A stretch of 37,071 nucleotides of DNA from Bradyrhizobium campsiandrae (GCF_014529705.1 NZ_JAANIH010000080.1:1-37071), one strand, 5' to 3'. Positions 6,868 through 15,766 are shown, numbered from the stretch's first letter. The notes: generated by a model not told the origin, from the letters alone. Made by a program: numbers and translations.

Positions 6868-7503
6868 TCAGCTCCTGTTCACGCAGCTCGGATAGGGCGC
6901 GGCTTCGCCCGGCATGATCGGGCAGAGGTCGATCGGGCCGAGATCGCGCAGGCGCGCGTCCCAGCTGACGTCGTTGACCTGCGGGTCGTCGCTTTCGGGG
7001 CCGCGCTCGGCCCATTGGATGGTATAGTAATCGGTCGCGCCTTTGAGCGTGATCAGGAGCGCGGTCTCGCTGTGCCGCGTCGGGCCGCTGTCGATGCGGC
7101 CGCAGCCGATCACCGCAACGAAGCCTTCGAAGCGGCCGAATGTTTTCTCGCCGAGCGGCCTCGCCGCAAAACTGTCGGGGCAGGCCGATTTGAAGCCGCC
7201 TGCGATCGTGCTCGCGAACATCTGCGGCGATGCGCCCGGCGTCAGCGTCATGCCCTTCTCGCCGGTGACCGTGATCATCTGCGTCCAGCGCTCGGGCGTC
7301 TCGCCCTGCAGCACCGCTTCGCGGATGTAATGGCCGCCCTTGGTGTTCTCGAACACCACCGTGAAATTCGACGGCATCGCGAAGGAGACGAGCTGGCCGA
7401 AGATCGGCGAGATCACGCGGACGGATTGCGGGGCTTGCGCCTCTGCGGCCGCGGCGAGCAGGAGCGATGCGGCCCAAATGGCTGTCGTCGTCGTCGCGCG
7501 CAT
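6868..7503 (-). CDS. Secreted protein of unknown function
   Basis: A 211-residue protein with a signal peptide (1-23, ending EAQA) and a mature domain with three widely spaced cysteines and many beta-strand-like segments. I do not recognise a family. GGAG lies seven bases before the ATG. The gene starts just downstream of the terminator of the preceding minus-strand gene, so it needs its own promoter. It ends close to the convergent J-domain gene. Confidence 0.75.
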   Translation of the reverse strand: MRATTTTAIWAASLLLAAAAEAQAPQSVRVISPIFGQLVSFAMPSNFTVVFENTKGGHYIREAVLQGETPERWTQMITVTGEKGMTLTPGASPQMFASTIAGGFKSACPDSFAARPLGEKTFGRFEGFVAVIGCGRIDSGPTRHSETALLITLKGATDYYTIQWAERGPESDDPQVNDVSWDARLRDLGPIDLCPIMPGEAAPYPSCVNRS

Positions 7504-7528
7504 CGACCTGCTCCGGATTCAGCGAGGC

Positions 7529-7573
7529 AAAAAAACGGCCGGGCAAGGATGCTAGCATCGCATCCTTGCCCGG
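7529..7573 (-). terminator. Rho-independent terminator of the 7598-7849 gene
   Basis: A perfect 14-bp stem (7539-7552 with 7560-7573), a 7-base loop, and on the minus strand a run of seven T (7535-7529) just after the stem. It starts 25 bases after the stop codon of the small secreted protein. Confidence 0.93.
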
Positions 7574-7597
7574 CGCTGTCGTCCGCCGATCGAAATC

Positions 7598-7849
7598 TTA
7601 CCAGCTGCAGTGGCCGGCCTTGAGCGCGTGATCCTTCAGCGCGAGCGCGTCGAGGAAGGTCGGCACCGAAGCGCTGGCGCGATGATAGCCGGCCGGCCAC
7701 GGCGTGGTCGGGATGCTCTCGTCCCAGATCTGGCACACGCCGCTGTCGTGCCAGCGGATCAGGTGATAGCCGGCCTCGGCCGGGCTCGCGGCAACGAAGG
7801 CGGCAGCGGCAAGACCGGCGGCAGCGCAAAGCATGGAAAGACGACGCAT
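7598..7849 (-). CDS. Small secreted protein, paralogue of the 8092-8352 product
   Basis: An 83-residue protein with a signal peptide (1-26, ending AEA) and a mature core GYHLIRWHDSGVCQIWDESI, ending in HCSW. The core is nearly the same as in the next gene (GYYVIRWDNTGICQVWNEDL), including the cysteine position and the C-terminal cysteine. The two genes look like a tandem duplication. The family is not one I can name; two conserved cysteines suggest a disulphide in the periplasm. It has its own strong terminator. Confidence 0.85.
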   Translation of the reverse strand: MRRLSMLCAAAGLAAAAFVAASPAEAGYHLIRWHDSGVCQIWDESIPTTPWPAGYHRASASVPTFLDALALKDHALKAGHCSW

Positions 7850-8036
7850 GGATCAGCTCCTCAAATTGAAAGATGTGATGCGCCTCCCGGCAATGACGGG
7901 GAGGGGTGGTGCGGGGCGCTTCCTCAGCCTGCGCCCCGGACAAGAGGTGAGTAGTTGCGTATCCGGATCAGGTTCAAATCGCGCAGGCGGGAAATGATGG
8001 AATTTGCGGCAAAAGCCCGGGGCGGCGGCGCAAGAG

Positions 8037-8068
8037 AAAAGGGCGGGCTGCTCGCGCAACCCGCCCTT
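8037..8068 (-). terminator. Rho-independent terminator of the 8092-8352 gene
   Basis: A 9-bp stem (8039-8047 with 8060-8068) with a 12-base loop, followed on the minus strand by TTTTCTCTT. It lies about 24 bases after the stop codon of the gene. Confidence 0.88.
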
Positions 8069-8091
8069 GAACGACTGAGGCCGTGGCCTTC

Positions 8092-8352
8092 TCAGAGCGT
8101 GCAGCGACGCTCGGCGCGCAGCTTGATCTGGAGGTCGGAGGCCTGGGTGAAGGTCGGGAGCGGCTTGCTGACGACCTTGTAGGTCGAGGCGCCCCACTGG
8201 AACGGCTTGTACCTCAGGTCTTCGTTCCAGACCTGGCAGATGCCGGTGTTGTCCCAGCGGATCACGTAATAGCCGGCCTTCGCGGAGGCGGGCACGGCGA
8301 AGACGGAACTGGCGATGCCGGCAACGGCACAAAGGGCGAGAACGCGACGCAT
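8092..8352 (-). CDS. Small secreted protein, paralogue of the 7598-7849 product
   Basis: An 86-residue protein with a signal peptide (1-24, ending ASA), then the shared core YYVIRWDNTGICQVWNEDL and a C-terminal cysteine (RRCTL). Similarity to its neighbour covers the whole mature part with moderate divergence, so the duplication is not recent. AGGAG seven bases before the ATG fixes the start; the frame is open upstream without an SD. Each copy has its own terminator, so they can be expressed separately. Confidence 0.87.
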   Translation of the reverse strand: MRRVLALCAVAGIASSVFAVPASAKAGYYVIRWDNTGICQVWNEDLRYKPFQWGASTYKVVSKPLPTFTQASDLQIKLRAERRCTL

Positions 8353-8499
8353 GAAAAATCTCCTGGTGGGGAAGGGTGAGGGCGAAAACTCGTGCGGGAA
8401 AAACAGCCCCTTTGCAAGCCGGGGGCAGCCGGCTTTCACGGACATGTCAGACCAGGGCGGCCACTTGATTCGGCTGCGTGCCCTGCAGGACACACCGGC

Positions 8500-8883
8500 T
8501 CACTTCGAAAGCGAGGCCACCGCCTCGATCTCGATCAGCATCTTCGGATCGGGCAGCGCCTGCACCACGCAGGTGGTGCGTGCGGGGTAGGGCGGCGGAC
8601 CGAAGGCGCCGGCATAGAGCGCGTTCATGGCGGCGACGTCGGCGGCGCGGGTCAGGAGCACGTTGACCTTGACGAGGTCGCGCATGGTGGCGCCGGCCTC
8701 GTCCAGCACACGCGTGATGTTGACGACGACATTGGCGAACTGCGCCTCGAACCCGTCAGGCAGCGCGCCATGCGCGTCGAAGCCGGGAATGCCGGAGACG
8801 AACAGCAGATCGCCGACGCGGGTCGCAAAGGACAGCGGCGGCGCCTTGACATGCGGCGGAGGTGCGAAGTGCTGGATCGGCAT
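8500..8883 (-). CDS. RidA/YjgF/UK114-family protein
   Basis: A 127-residue protein with the RidA fold: GDLLFVSGIPG (24-34), VKVNVLLT (71-78), and the active-site arginine in PARTTCVV (R102) with E120 (EIEAVA) near the C-terminus. R102 and E120 are the residues that bind the carboxylate of imine substrates in enamine/imine deaminases. Proteins with this arginine hydrolyse reactive 2-aminoacrylate-type imines, though many subfamilies have other substrates. The start at MPIQHF follows family length; only a weak GAGG lies upstream. No operon partner is visible. Confidence 0.88.
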   Translation of the reverse strand: MPIQHFAPPPHVKAPPLSFATRVGDLLFVSGIPGFDAHGALPDGFEAQFANVVVNITRVLDEAGATMRDLVKVNVLLTRAADVAAMNALYAGAFGPPPYPARTTCVVQALPDPKMLIEIEAVASLSK

Positions 8884-9096
8884 GGCGGCCTCGGATGCTG
8901 ATGGAGCCTTGCGGCAAGCGTAGCGCTGTGCGCGGCCTGCTCCAACAGGAAACGCGAAAACAACCCCACGCACAGTAGGAATGATTGGCAAAAGCGGAAT
9001 TCGGGAAGGCAGAAATTTTTGTTGATCCGTCGGGCAAAACAGGAGTAGGATGGCATCGTGGGATTATGCGGGGGCGCGCGGAAAGTGATGCTTGCT

Positions 9097-9240
9097 TCGC
9101 CTCTCCCCGCGTGCGGAGAGAGGCCGGAATTTGCGAGAGCAAATTCCGGGTGAGGGGCAGTCTCCGAGAATCCAATTGTCGCCGTCTCGTGGAGACTCCC
9201 CCTCACCCCAACCCTCTCCCCGCAAGCGGGGCGAGGGGGC
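9097..9240. repeat. Dispersed palindromic intergenic repeat, family A
   Basis: A composite of hairpins: CTCTCCCCGC with GCGGAGAGAG, a perfect CGGAATTTGC-GAGA-GCAAATTCCG, AGTCTCC with GGAGACT, and CCCTCTCCCCGC with GCGGGGCGAGGG. Similar blocks recur at 23618, 24991 and 27296. It occupies the middle of the 491-base gap 8884-9374, where I see no gene; the remaining parts of the gap show nothing else recognisable. Such elements are common in Bradyrhizobium chromosomes. Confidence 0.85.
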
Positions 9241-9374
9241 GCACCGTGCAAGCCGGTCGAGCCGTACCCCGCACGCCTCAGCGCGCCCCATCATGTTGCC
9301 GCCGTGATCGATCGGATAAATTGCGGCTGCTGATTCGTTTTATCTCCCTTGAAAAATAGCCCCGGAGACGCCCC

Positions 9375-9809
9375 ATGAAGATTGCTTCCACCTTGCGTGC
9401 CGCGCTCGTCGCCATTGCCGCGCTCGCCGGCCTCTCGACCGCGGCGCAGGCCGATGGCGGCACGGTGGTGCTGACGATCTACAAGGCGGGCTGGATCATC
9501 GGCGGCTCCGGCGGCTCGGGTGTCCTGAACTTCCGGGGCCGCTCCTATGCGCTCTCGACCGGCGGGCTCGATTACGGCCTCGTCTTCGGCGGCTCCAAGA
9601 CCGTGCTGCGCGGCCGCGTCTCCAATATCAACAGGCCGTCCGACGTCGCCGGCGTTTATGGTGCCGCCGGTGCCGGCCTTGCCGTCGGCCGCGGCGCCCG
9701 CGCCATCGTGCTGACCAACCAGAAGGGCGCAGTGCTGGAACTGTCGGGCTATCAGACCGGCCTGATGGCGAATGCGGATCTCAGCGGTCTTGCGATCACG
9801 ATGCGGTAG
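9375..9809 (+). CDS. Secreted glycine-rich protein of unknown function
   Basis: A 144-residue protein with a signal peptide (1-26, ending AQA). The mature part is rich in glycine and short beta strands (GGSGGSGVLNFRGRSYAL, VYGAAGAGLAVGRG) and ends LSGLAITMR. The late segment recalls SYLF/Ysc84- or DUF1134-type envelope proteins, but I cannot confirm it. A repeat of the 'gtagggtggg' family follows the stop. Confidence 0.75.
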   Translation: MKIASTLRAALVAIAALAGLSTAAQADGGTVVLTIYKAGWIIGGSGGSGVLNFRGRSYALSTGGLDYGLVFGGSKTVLRGRVSNINRPSDVAGVYGAAGAGLAVGRGARAIVLTNQKGAVLELSGYQTGLMANADLSGLAITMR

Positions 9810-9820
9810 AGCACGGGGCC

Positions 9821-9909
9821 GTAGGGTGGGCAAAGGCGCAAAGCGCCGTGCCCACGACCTCTCTCCATCGCGGCAGATGGTGGGCACGCTTCGCTTTGCC
9901 CACCCTACG
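9821..9909. repeat. Dispersed palindromic repeat, family D (GTAGGGTGGGC type)
   Basis: Terminal arms GTAGGGTGGGCAAAG and CTTTGCCCACCCTAC form a long hairpin, with internal GTGCCCAC/GTGGGCAC arms. A related block lies at 11240-11355. It may act as a bidirectional transcript end between the convergent genes on either side. Confidence 0.85.
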
Positions 9910-9944
9910 AGACCGATGACTCCATTTGCATCGAGACAATCATG

Positions 9945-10337
9945 TCAGCGTGTCGGCGCATCGGCCCGCTTGTCGGTCGTGCTCGCCTGCGCGCGTTTTC
10001 CCGCGCGGATCATCAGGAACGACCCTGATGTGCCCGGCAGCCGCCAGCGCCCGTCGATCTCGGTCGCTTCGCCATTCATGATACCGTCGTACTGGACGAT
10101 GCCGAAGCCGTAGCCGGGCGGCTCGTAGCGCTTGACGAAGGACACGACGCTGCCGGCGCGATGGCCTGATATCGAGGAATTGTGGGTGCGTACCGGGCAG
10201 CGCGGATTGGAGCAGGGTTCGGTGACACTGCCGGAGAGCGCGCCGCCGGCTTCGATCAGCGTCGCCGTGAACGTCACCATGCCCGTGCCGGGCTGAATGT
10301 AAGTGCCGTCCCAGACACCGGAGAGATCGTCGCTCAT
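9945..10337 (-). CDS. Hypothetical cytoplasmic beta-rich protein
   Basis: A 130-residue protein starting MSDDLSGVWDGTYIQPG, with alternating strand-like segments (MVTFTATLIEAGGALSGSVT, SVVSFVKRYEPPGYGFGIVQ) and two cysteines in PCSNPRCP. The LSGxWxGxY opening is typical of small calycin-like barrels, but I do not recognise the family. No signal peptide. GAGG lies 11 bases before the chosen ATG; the upstream extension of the frame has no family support. Confidence 0.7.
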   Translation of the reverse strand: MSDDLSGVWDGTYIQPGTGMVTFTATLIEAGGALSGSVTEPCSNPRCPVRTHNSSISGHRAGSVVSFVKRYEPPGYGFGIVQYDGIMNGEATEIDGRWRLPGTSGSFLMIRAGKRAQASTTDKRADAPTR

Positions 10338-10501
10338 GGCGGCGGCTTCCTCGACATGATGTGCGCCGGTTGCGGCCTGGCTGTCCCACGTTCCAGGTTG
10401 TTCCACTCGAAGTCGTATCGCTGCTGCAACGCGCTTGCAATAGTCCCTGCGCGACGTCTCTTTCCAGCTATACTACCTGCTCTCAGCGAAATGGTGATGT
10501 C

Positions 10502-11230
10502 ATGGGAAACGAATTGAAAGGCAAGGTTGCGGCCGTGACCGGGGCCGCCTCGGGCATCGGCCTCGCCAGCACCGAAGCGATGCTGGCCGCGGGAGCGCGC
10601 GTCGTGATGGTCGATCGCGACGAGGCCGCGCTGACGGCGCTGCGCAACAAGCATGGCGAGGCGGCGATTCCGCTGATCGTCGACCTGCTCGATCCCAAGG
10701 ACTGCGCAACGCTGCTGCCGCGCGTGCTGGAGCAGGTGGGCCGGCTCGACATCCTGCATGCCAATGCCGGCAGCTATGTCGGCGGCGAGCTCGTCGATGC
10801 CGACACCACTGCCATCGACCGGATGCTGAACCTCAACGTCAACGTCGTGATGAAGAACGTGCACGACGTGCTGCCGCACATGATCGCGCGCGGCAGCGGC
10901 GACATCATCGTCACGAGTTCGCTGGCGGCGCATTTCCCGACGCCATGGGAGCCGGTCTATGCCTCGTCGAAATGGGCGATCAACTGCTTCGTCCAGACCG
11001 TGCGACGCCAGGTCTTCAAGCACGGCATCCGTGTCGGCTCGATCTCGCCCGGCCCCGTCGTCACCGCGCTGCTGGCGGACTGGCCGGCCGAGAAGCTGCA
11101 GGAAGCGAGGGATTCGGGGAGCCTCTTGGAGGCGAGCGAGGTCGCCGAAGTCGTGATGTTCATGCTGACCCGCCCGCGCGGCATGACCATCCGCGACGTG
11201 GTGATGATGCCGACGAATTTCGATCTTTAG
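10502..11230 (+). CDS. Short-chain dehydrogenase, ribitol 2-dehydrogenase-like
   Basis: A 242-residue SDR: TGAASGIG at 13-20, HANAG at 86-90 in place of the common NNAG, catalytic serine 139 or 140, Y153 and K157 (YASSK). HANAGSYVGG, WEPVYASSKWA, GPVVTALLADWP and the C-terminal RDVVMMPTNFDL match my recollection of bacterial ribitol 2-dehydrogenase (RbtD). That enzyme oxidises ribitol to D-ribulose with NAD; D38 after strand 2 fits NAD. No kinase or transporter for ribitol is nearby, so the substrate is uncertain. The start has only a weak GGTGA upstream. Confidence 0.85.
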   Translation: MGNELKGKVAAVTGAASGIGLASTEAMLAAGARVVMVDRDEAALTALRNKHGEAAIPLIVDLLDPKDCATLLPRVLEQVGRLDILHANAGSYVGGELVDADTTAIDRMLNLNVNVVMKNVHDVLPHMIARGSGDIIVTSSLAAHFPTPWEPVYASSKWAINCFVQTVRRQVFKHGIRVGSISPGPVVTALLADWPAEKLQEARDSGSLLEASEVAEVVMFMLTRPRGMTIRDVVMMPTNFDL

Positions 11231-11239
11231 GAAGCTCTC

Positions 11240-11355
11240 GTAGGGTGGGTTAGGCGAAGCCGTAACCCACCACTTTGATCTCCGCGGCGAAAGAAGTGGT
11301 GGGTTACGCCGAGCGGCCCGCGCTTCGCGCAGCCGCACAGCTAACCCACCCTACG
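11240..11355. repeat. Dispersed palindromic repeat, family D, overlapping the mug stop codon
   Basis: Terminal arms GTAGGGTGGGTTA and TAACCCACCCTAC, with internal GTAACCCACCACTT and AAGTGGTGGGTTAC arms. The right-hand arm runs into the stop codon of the minus-strand mug gene (11351-11353), so the repeat forms the 3' end of that gene. Confidence 0.85.
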
Positions 11356-11863
11356 CAGCAATCCACGCCGCCAGTTCCCGCCACGGCTCCAGCGTCCAAC
11401 TCCCCGACGCCGCACCCGACGGCGACGGCAGCACGAAGATCTCCGGCAGACGCTCATCGCGCTCCTGCCGCCCCAGCGCAATCGCGGCTGACGGCTTGCC
11501 GTAAAACAAGCTCGCCGCCTTCTTGCTCGTGAACGCAATCGTCCGCGGCCGGTACTTGTCCATCTTCGCCCTGAAGCCCGGCACGTCAATCGTCTCCGCC
11601 GCGATCTGATGATCCATCCCCGCGCCCGACTTGGAGAGATCGGTGAACCCGATGCCGAGCGCGATCAGCGCCGCGAACTCGCCGGGCTGATAGAGTCGCG
11701 GCGTGATCCCGGCCTCATGGATCGCGCGCCAGAAGCGGTTGCCGGGATGGGCGTAATAATGCCCGAGCTCGGCCGAGCGCGTCGAGGCGGCGGTGCCGAC
11801 AAAGACGAGGCGGAGGTCCTTCCGGAGCTGGTCGGGGAGGCGGTGCAGGGTGGGTTTGGGCAA
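11351..11863 (-). CDS. mug: G/U mismatch-specific uracil-DNA glycosylase, irregular 5' end
   Basis: About 170 residues; family members are close to this size. The conserved blocks are present: LRLVFVGTAAS (substrate pocket), YYAHPGNRFWRAI (matching FAHPANRFW of E. coli Mug) and the C-terminal FVLPSPSGAAS. The enzyme removes uracil and ethenocytosine from mismatched DNA. No ATG exists in frame upstream of the conserved region. A TTG at 11863 is the best-placed start, before LPKPTLHRLPDQL, but it lacks an SD. Just upstream the DNA turns AT-rich and belongs to the AAA+ island, so the original promoter or start may have been replaced. Its stop codon lies in a repeat. Confidence 0.78.
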   Translation of the reverse strand: MPKPTLHRLPDQLRKDLRLVFVGTAASTRSAELGHYYAHPGNRFWRAIHEAGITPRLYQPGEFAALIALGIGFTDLSKSGAGMDHQIAAETIDVPGFRAKMDKYRPRTIAFTSKKAASLFYGKPSAAIALGRQERDERLPEIFVLPSPSGAASGSWTLEPWRELAAWIAA

Positions 11864-11918
11864 GTCGAGTCTGAGGCGCCTAAGGACAAGCAAGGATGGA
11901 TTACGCGATAGCCATTTG

Positions 11919-12968
11919 TTAGCTGGGCTTCTCAATTGTGACTTTCCACCATTCCTTCCTTTCGGATGGCACAATGATCTGGTGACGCCTTGGCAAGCAC
12001 GACATATCGAACAGTTCGTCCTCTTCTTCGATTCTCGAAGTCGAATTGAATACGATTTTTTCCGCTGTTCTCATCGAGCTCTCGCTCTTCAATGCGCGAC
12101 GAATTGTATCTAGCGCTTCCTTCTCTATGAGAGTGACTGCAGGAAAGTGCTTCTTTATCAACATGCATGCCAAATCGTCGTATTCTGCTTCCGTCTGCTC
12201 GCCCAGAAGCTCTTCGCAAATTGGAGGAATGCGAAGGACACTATCTATCCTATCCAGAAAATCAGGGAGTTTCTGTTTCGCGAATTCAGCGCCTGAATGG
12301 CGGTCGTCAAACTTTTCTTTCCAAAGCTGGAAGTAGAGGTCGTATTGAACGGGCTTAGATTTCTTTGCTAATCGCGTTACAGCCTCCTTAGATTCGGCTT
12401 CCAAGCTTAGACCGCTTCCGGCAAAGAAGAATATGCACTTTCCAAGGAAGAACTTTTCCTTGCCAACATAGAAAGTGCCGTCCCACATTGGCGCGAGAAA
12501 TTTCGAGTAGACATTCGCGACGTCTGCAATACGAGCGTCAATCTCGTCAAAAAAGACGACAGGAATCTTTCCTTCAAGGTTTAGCGATTGGACGCGCTGA
12601 AAGATCTTAAACAATTCGTCCGCGCTTTCGAGAGACGCGATATAGGTCTCTTCAAACGAAACTTGTACTGCGGTATTCTTGTCCGTGATTGAATTGATGA
12701 TCTGTTTTATCAAGAAGCTTTTGCCACTCCCTGGGGGCGCTGCAAGCAAAACATTCAGCGGTCTCCTGGCGGTTCGCTTGTTTATGTAAGTTTCGATCTG
12801 ATCACGAACGTCGCGAACATGAGCAAGAAATCCATGGTTGCGAGTGACGTAATTGGCAAACGCGGGAGATATTGTCTTGGCCTCGCCGATGATGGCTTGC
12901 CTTGAGCCAACATTTAGCTCGATTTCACGAACTGAGGGATTGGGGCTGGGGCTCGTCTCGTCGCTCAT
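11919..12968 (-). CDS. AAA+ ATPase, function unknown, in AT-richer island
   Basis: A 349-residue protein with a single AAA+ module: Walker A APPGSGKS (77-84), Walker B VVFFDEID (137-144) and a sensor-1-like FFFAGSG (180-186), then a helical C-terminal half with no domain I can name. A basic patch (INKRTARRPLN) precedes Walker A. No membrane segment, nuclease or protease motif is visible. Codon use and base composition are clearly more AT-rich than the neighbours, a sign of transfer. It lies 81 bases after the RHH-like gene, with a terminator hairpin in between and no room for its own promoter after it. The second ATG of the frame was chosen; it has a weak GGAAA upstream. Confidence 0.85.
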   Translation of the reverse strand: MSDETSPSPNPSVREIELNVGSRQAIIGEAKTISPAFANYVTRNHGFLAHVRDVRDQIETYINKRTARRPLNVLLAAPPGSGKSFLIKQIINSITDKNTAVQVSFEETYIASLESADELFKIFQRVQSLNLEGKIPVVFFDEIDARIADVANVYSKFLAPMWDGTFYVGKEKFFLGKCIFFFAGSGLSLEAESKEAVTRLAKKSKPVQYDLYFQLWKEKFDDRHSGAEFAKQKLPDFLDRIDSVLRIPPICEELLGEQTEAEYDDLACMLIKKHFPAVTLIEKEALDTIRRALKSESSMRTAEKIVFNSTSRIEEEDELFDMSCLPRRHQIIVPSERKEWWKVTIEKPS

Positions 12969-12981
12969 AATAATTTCCGAG

Positions 12982-13020
12982 AAAATAAAAAAGGGCACGC
13001 TACTTATGGTAGCATGCCCT
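12982..13020 (-). terminator. Terminator/attenuator hairpin between RHH-like and AAA+ genes
   Basis: Minus-strand stem AGGGCATGCTACC pairing with GTAGCGTGCCCT (12992-13020, one mismatch), a 4-base loop, followed by TTTTTTATTTT. It ends 14-24 bases before the AAA+ start, so ATPase expression probably depends on read-through from the RHH-like gene. Confidence 0.85.
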
Positions 13021-13049
13021 CATAATATTTCAGCTAAGTCAAGCGATCC

Positions 13050-13256
13050 TTAGCCGGCCATTACAATCTTGATGTCTTCATCCTTGTTTTGATCGCGAAT
13101 AATGACTGTGCGGTCTTTGCTGGCGGGAGCCAAAGTTCGAACTAGGGCTAGCGCGCTACGTACTGCGGCAGCGCTACTTCGCGTACCAAAGAACTCCTTC
13201 AGCTCCTCTATTGCCTTTTCGGAGTTCTCGTCGAGCTGAAAGGTTAATTGGGACAT
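13050..13256 (-). CDS. Ribbon-helix-helix-like small DNA-binding protein
   Basis: A 68-residue protein with the order strand (SQLTFQLDE), helix (SEKAIEELKEFFG), turn (TRSS), helix (AAAVRSALALVRTL), then an added C-terminal beta pair (RTVIIRDQNKDEDIKIVMA). The first part fits an RHH (MetJ/Arc) fold. RHH proteins dimerise and bind short inverted or direct repeats, usually as autorepressors. GGAGGAA five bases before the ATG gives a strong start. A near-consensus promoter and a perfect 9-bp inverted repeat lie upstream, and the AAA+ gene follows. The DNA-binding role is inferred from fold and context. Confidence 0.7.
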   Translation of the reverse strand: MSQLTFQLDENSEKAIEELKEFFGTRSSAAAVRSALALVRTLAPASKDRTVIIRDQNKDEDIKIVMAG

Positions 13257-13329
13257 GGAAGTTCCTCCAAAAATGAATGTCGTCGTGCCACAGGTGCATC
13301 GATACCCCCCGAATTGGCGGTGCATTATG

Positions 13330-13357
13330 GTTATACAGCAATTGGGTGGAACGTCAA
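13330..13357 (-). promoter_or_regulatory. Sigma-70-type promoter of the RHH-like/AAA+ genes
   Basis: On the minus strand TTGACG (13357-13352) and TATAAC (13335-13330) are separated by 16 bases; each hexamer matches five of six consensus positions. The predicted transcript starts near 13323, giving a leader of about 67 bases to the RHH-like start. Confidence 0.7.
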
Positions 13358-13358
13358 G

Positions 13359-13398
13359 GGTTTCAACATCAATAGTGGATTATTTTTGGGTTGAAACC
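13359..13398. promoter_or_regulatory. Candidate shared operator, inverted repeat
   Basis: A perfect 9-bp inverted repeat, GGTTTCAAC (13359-13367) and GTTGAAACC (13390-13398), with 22 bases between. The left arm abuts the -35 of the minus promoter and the right arm overlaps the -35 of the plus promoter. A protein bound here could control both directions; the RHH-like product is the obvious candidate. Confidence 0.55.
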
Positions 13399-13418
13399 AA
13401 CTGGAAATATAGTATATG
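13391..13418 (+). promoter_or_regulatory. Putative promoter of the 13481-13801 gene
   Basis: TTGAAA (13391-13396) and TATATG (13413-13418) are separated by 16 bases. The match is good in the -35 and moderate in the -10. It would start transcription near 13425, 55 bases before the gene. Confidence 0.5.
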
Positions 13419-13480
13419 TACACGCAACGTTGAAGGGAAAATTGAATTTAGGCGGTCGCTAAAACGGGACGGAGACAACC

Positions 13481-13801
13481 TTGAGTCTCTTAAACATAAG
13501 CGAAAACAATGATTTAAGTGTGGAATTGAGCGGAATGGCGGCCATCCAATGGCAGCAGACCGCGCAGCTGCGACGTAGGAACCCTCGGATCGACCAATAT
13601 ATGTCGGACGTGCAAAAATGGGCTCGTCGCCAGAATCTCGGCTTGATTGCGAGTCAGCCGAGCGGTTCCGGAGATCGTACGGTTCAATTTGCCTATGAGG
13701 GCATCGCGAAAATGATGTTCTTTGTGGAGGCAAATCGACTCGTCATCGTTTGGCTCTTCGAATTCCTTCGCGACCGAGACGAAGACCAAAGAATCCATTA
13801 G
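13481..13801 (+). CDS. Hypothetical protein, third gene of the AAA+ island
   Basis: A 106-residue protein with no family I recognise. The first half is polar and helical (IDQYMSDVQKWARRQNLGLI), the second has strand-like hydrophobic stretches (AKMMFFVEANRLVIVWLFEFL) and a charged C-terminus (RDRDEDQRIH). The start is a TTG with GGAG six bases upstream; an ATG 18 codons later is an alternative. Base composition is AT-richer than the thiamine genes next to it. It is divergent from the RHH-like gene, shares the operator region and ends at its own terminator, so it looks like part of one module. Confidence 0.6.
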   Translation: MSLLNISENNDLSVELSGMAAIQWQQTAQLRRRNPRIDQYMSDVQKWARRQNLGLIASQPSGSGDRTVQFAYEGIAKMMFFVEANRLVIVWLFEFLRDRDEDQRIH

Positions 13802-13812
13802 AGGGACAAGAT

Positions 13813-13846
13813 GTGACGGGTCACGTGAGCAGCCCGTCACTATTTT
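13813..13846 (+). terminator. Rho-independent terminator of the 13481-13801 gene
   Basis: Stem GTGACGGG (13813-13820) with CCCGTCAC (13833-13840), then TATTTT. The loop itself contains the palindrome TCACGTGA. It lies 12 bases after the stop codon. Confidence 0.85.
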
Positions 13847-13867
13847 GTGTAGCGAACGAGTGTCTCC

Positions 13868-15766
<1,899 letters not shown>

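Noticed and set aside
7963..7978. A 16-base stretch identical to part of the TPP aptamer (CCGGATCAGGTTCAAA) upstream of the 7598-7849 gene
   Set aside because: On the minus strand neither the CTGAGA arm nor the P2 hairpin is present nearby, so it cannot fold as a riboswitch. A chance match is not impossible in a window of this size.
13255..13512. An 85-residue plus-strand frame across the island's promoter region
   Set aside because: It runs through both promoters and the operator, has no SD and no family resemblance, and overlaps the well-supported RHH-like gene start.
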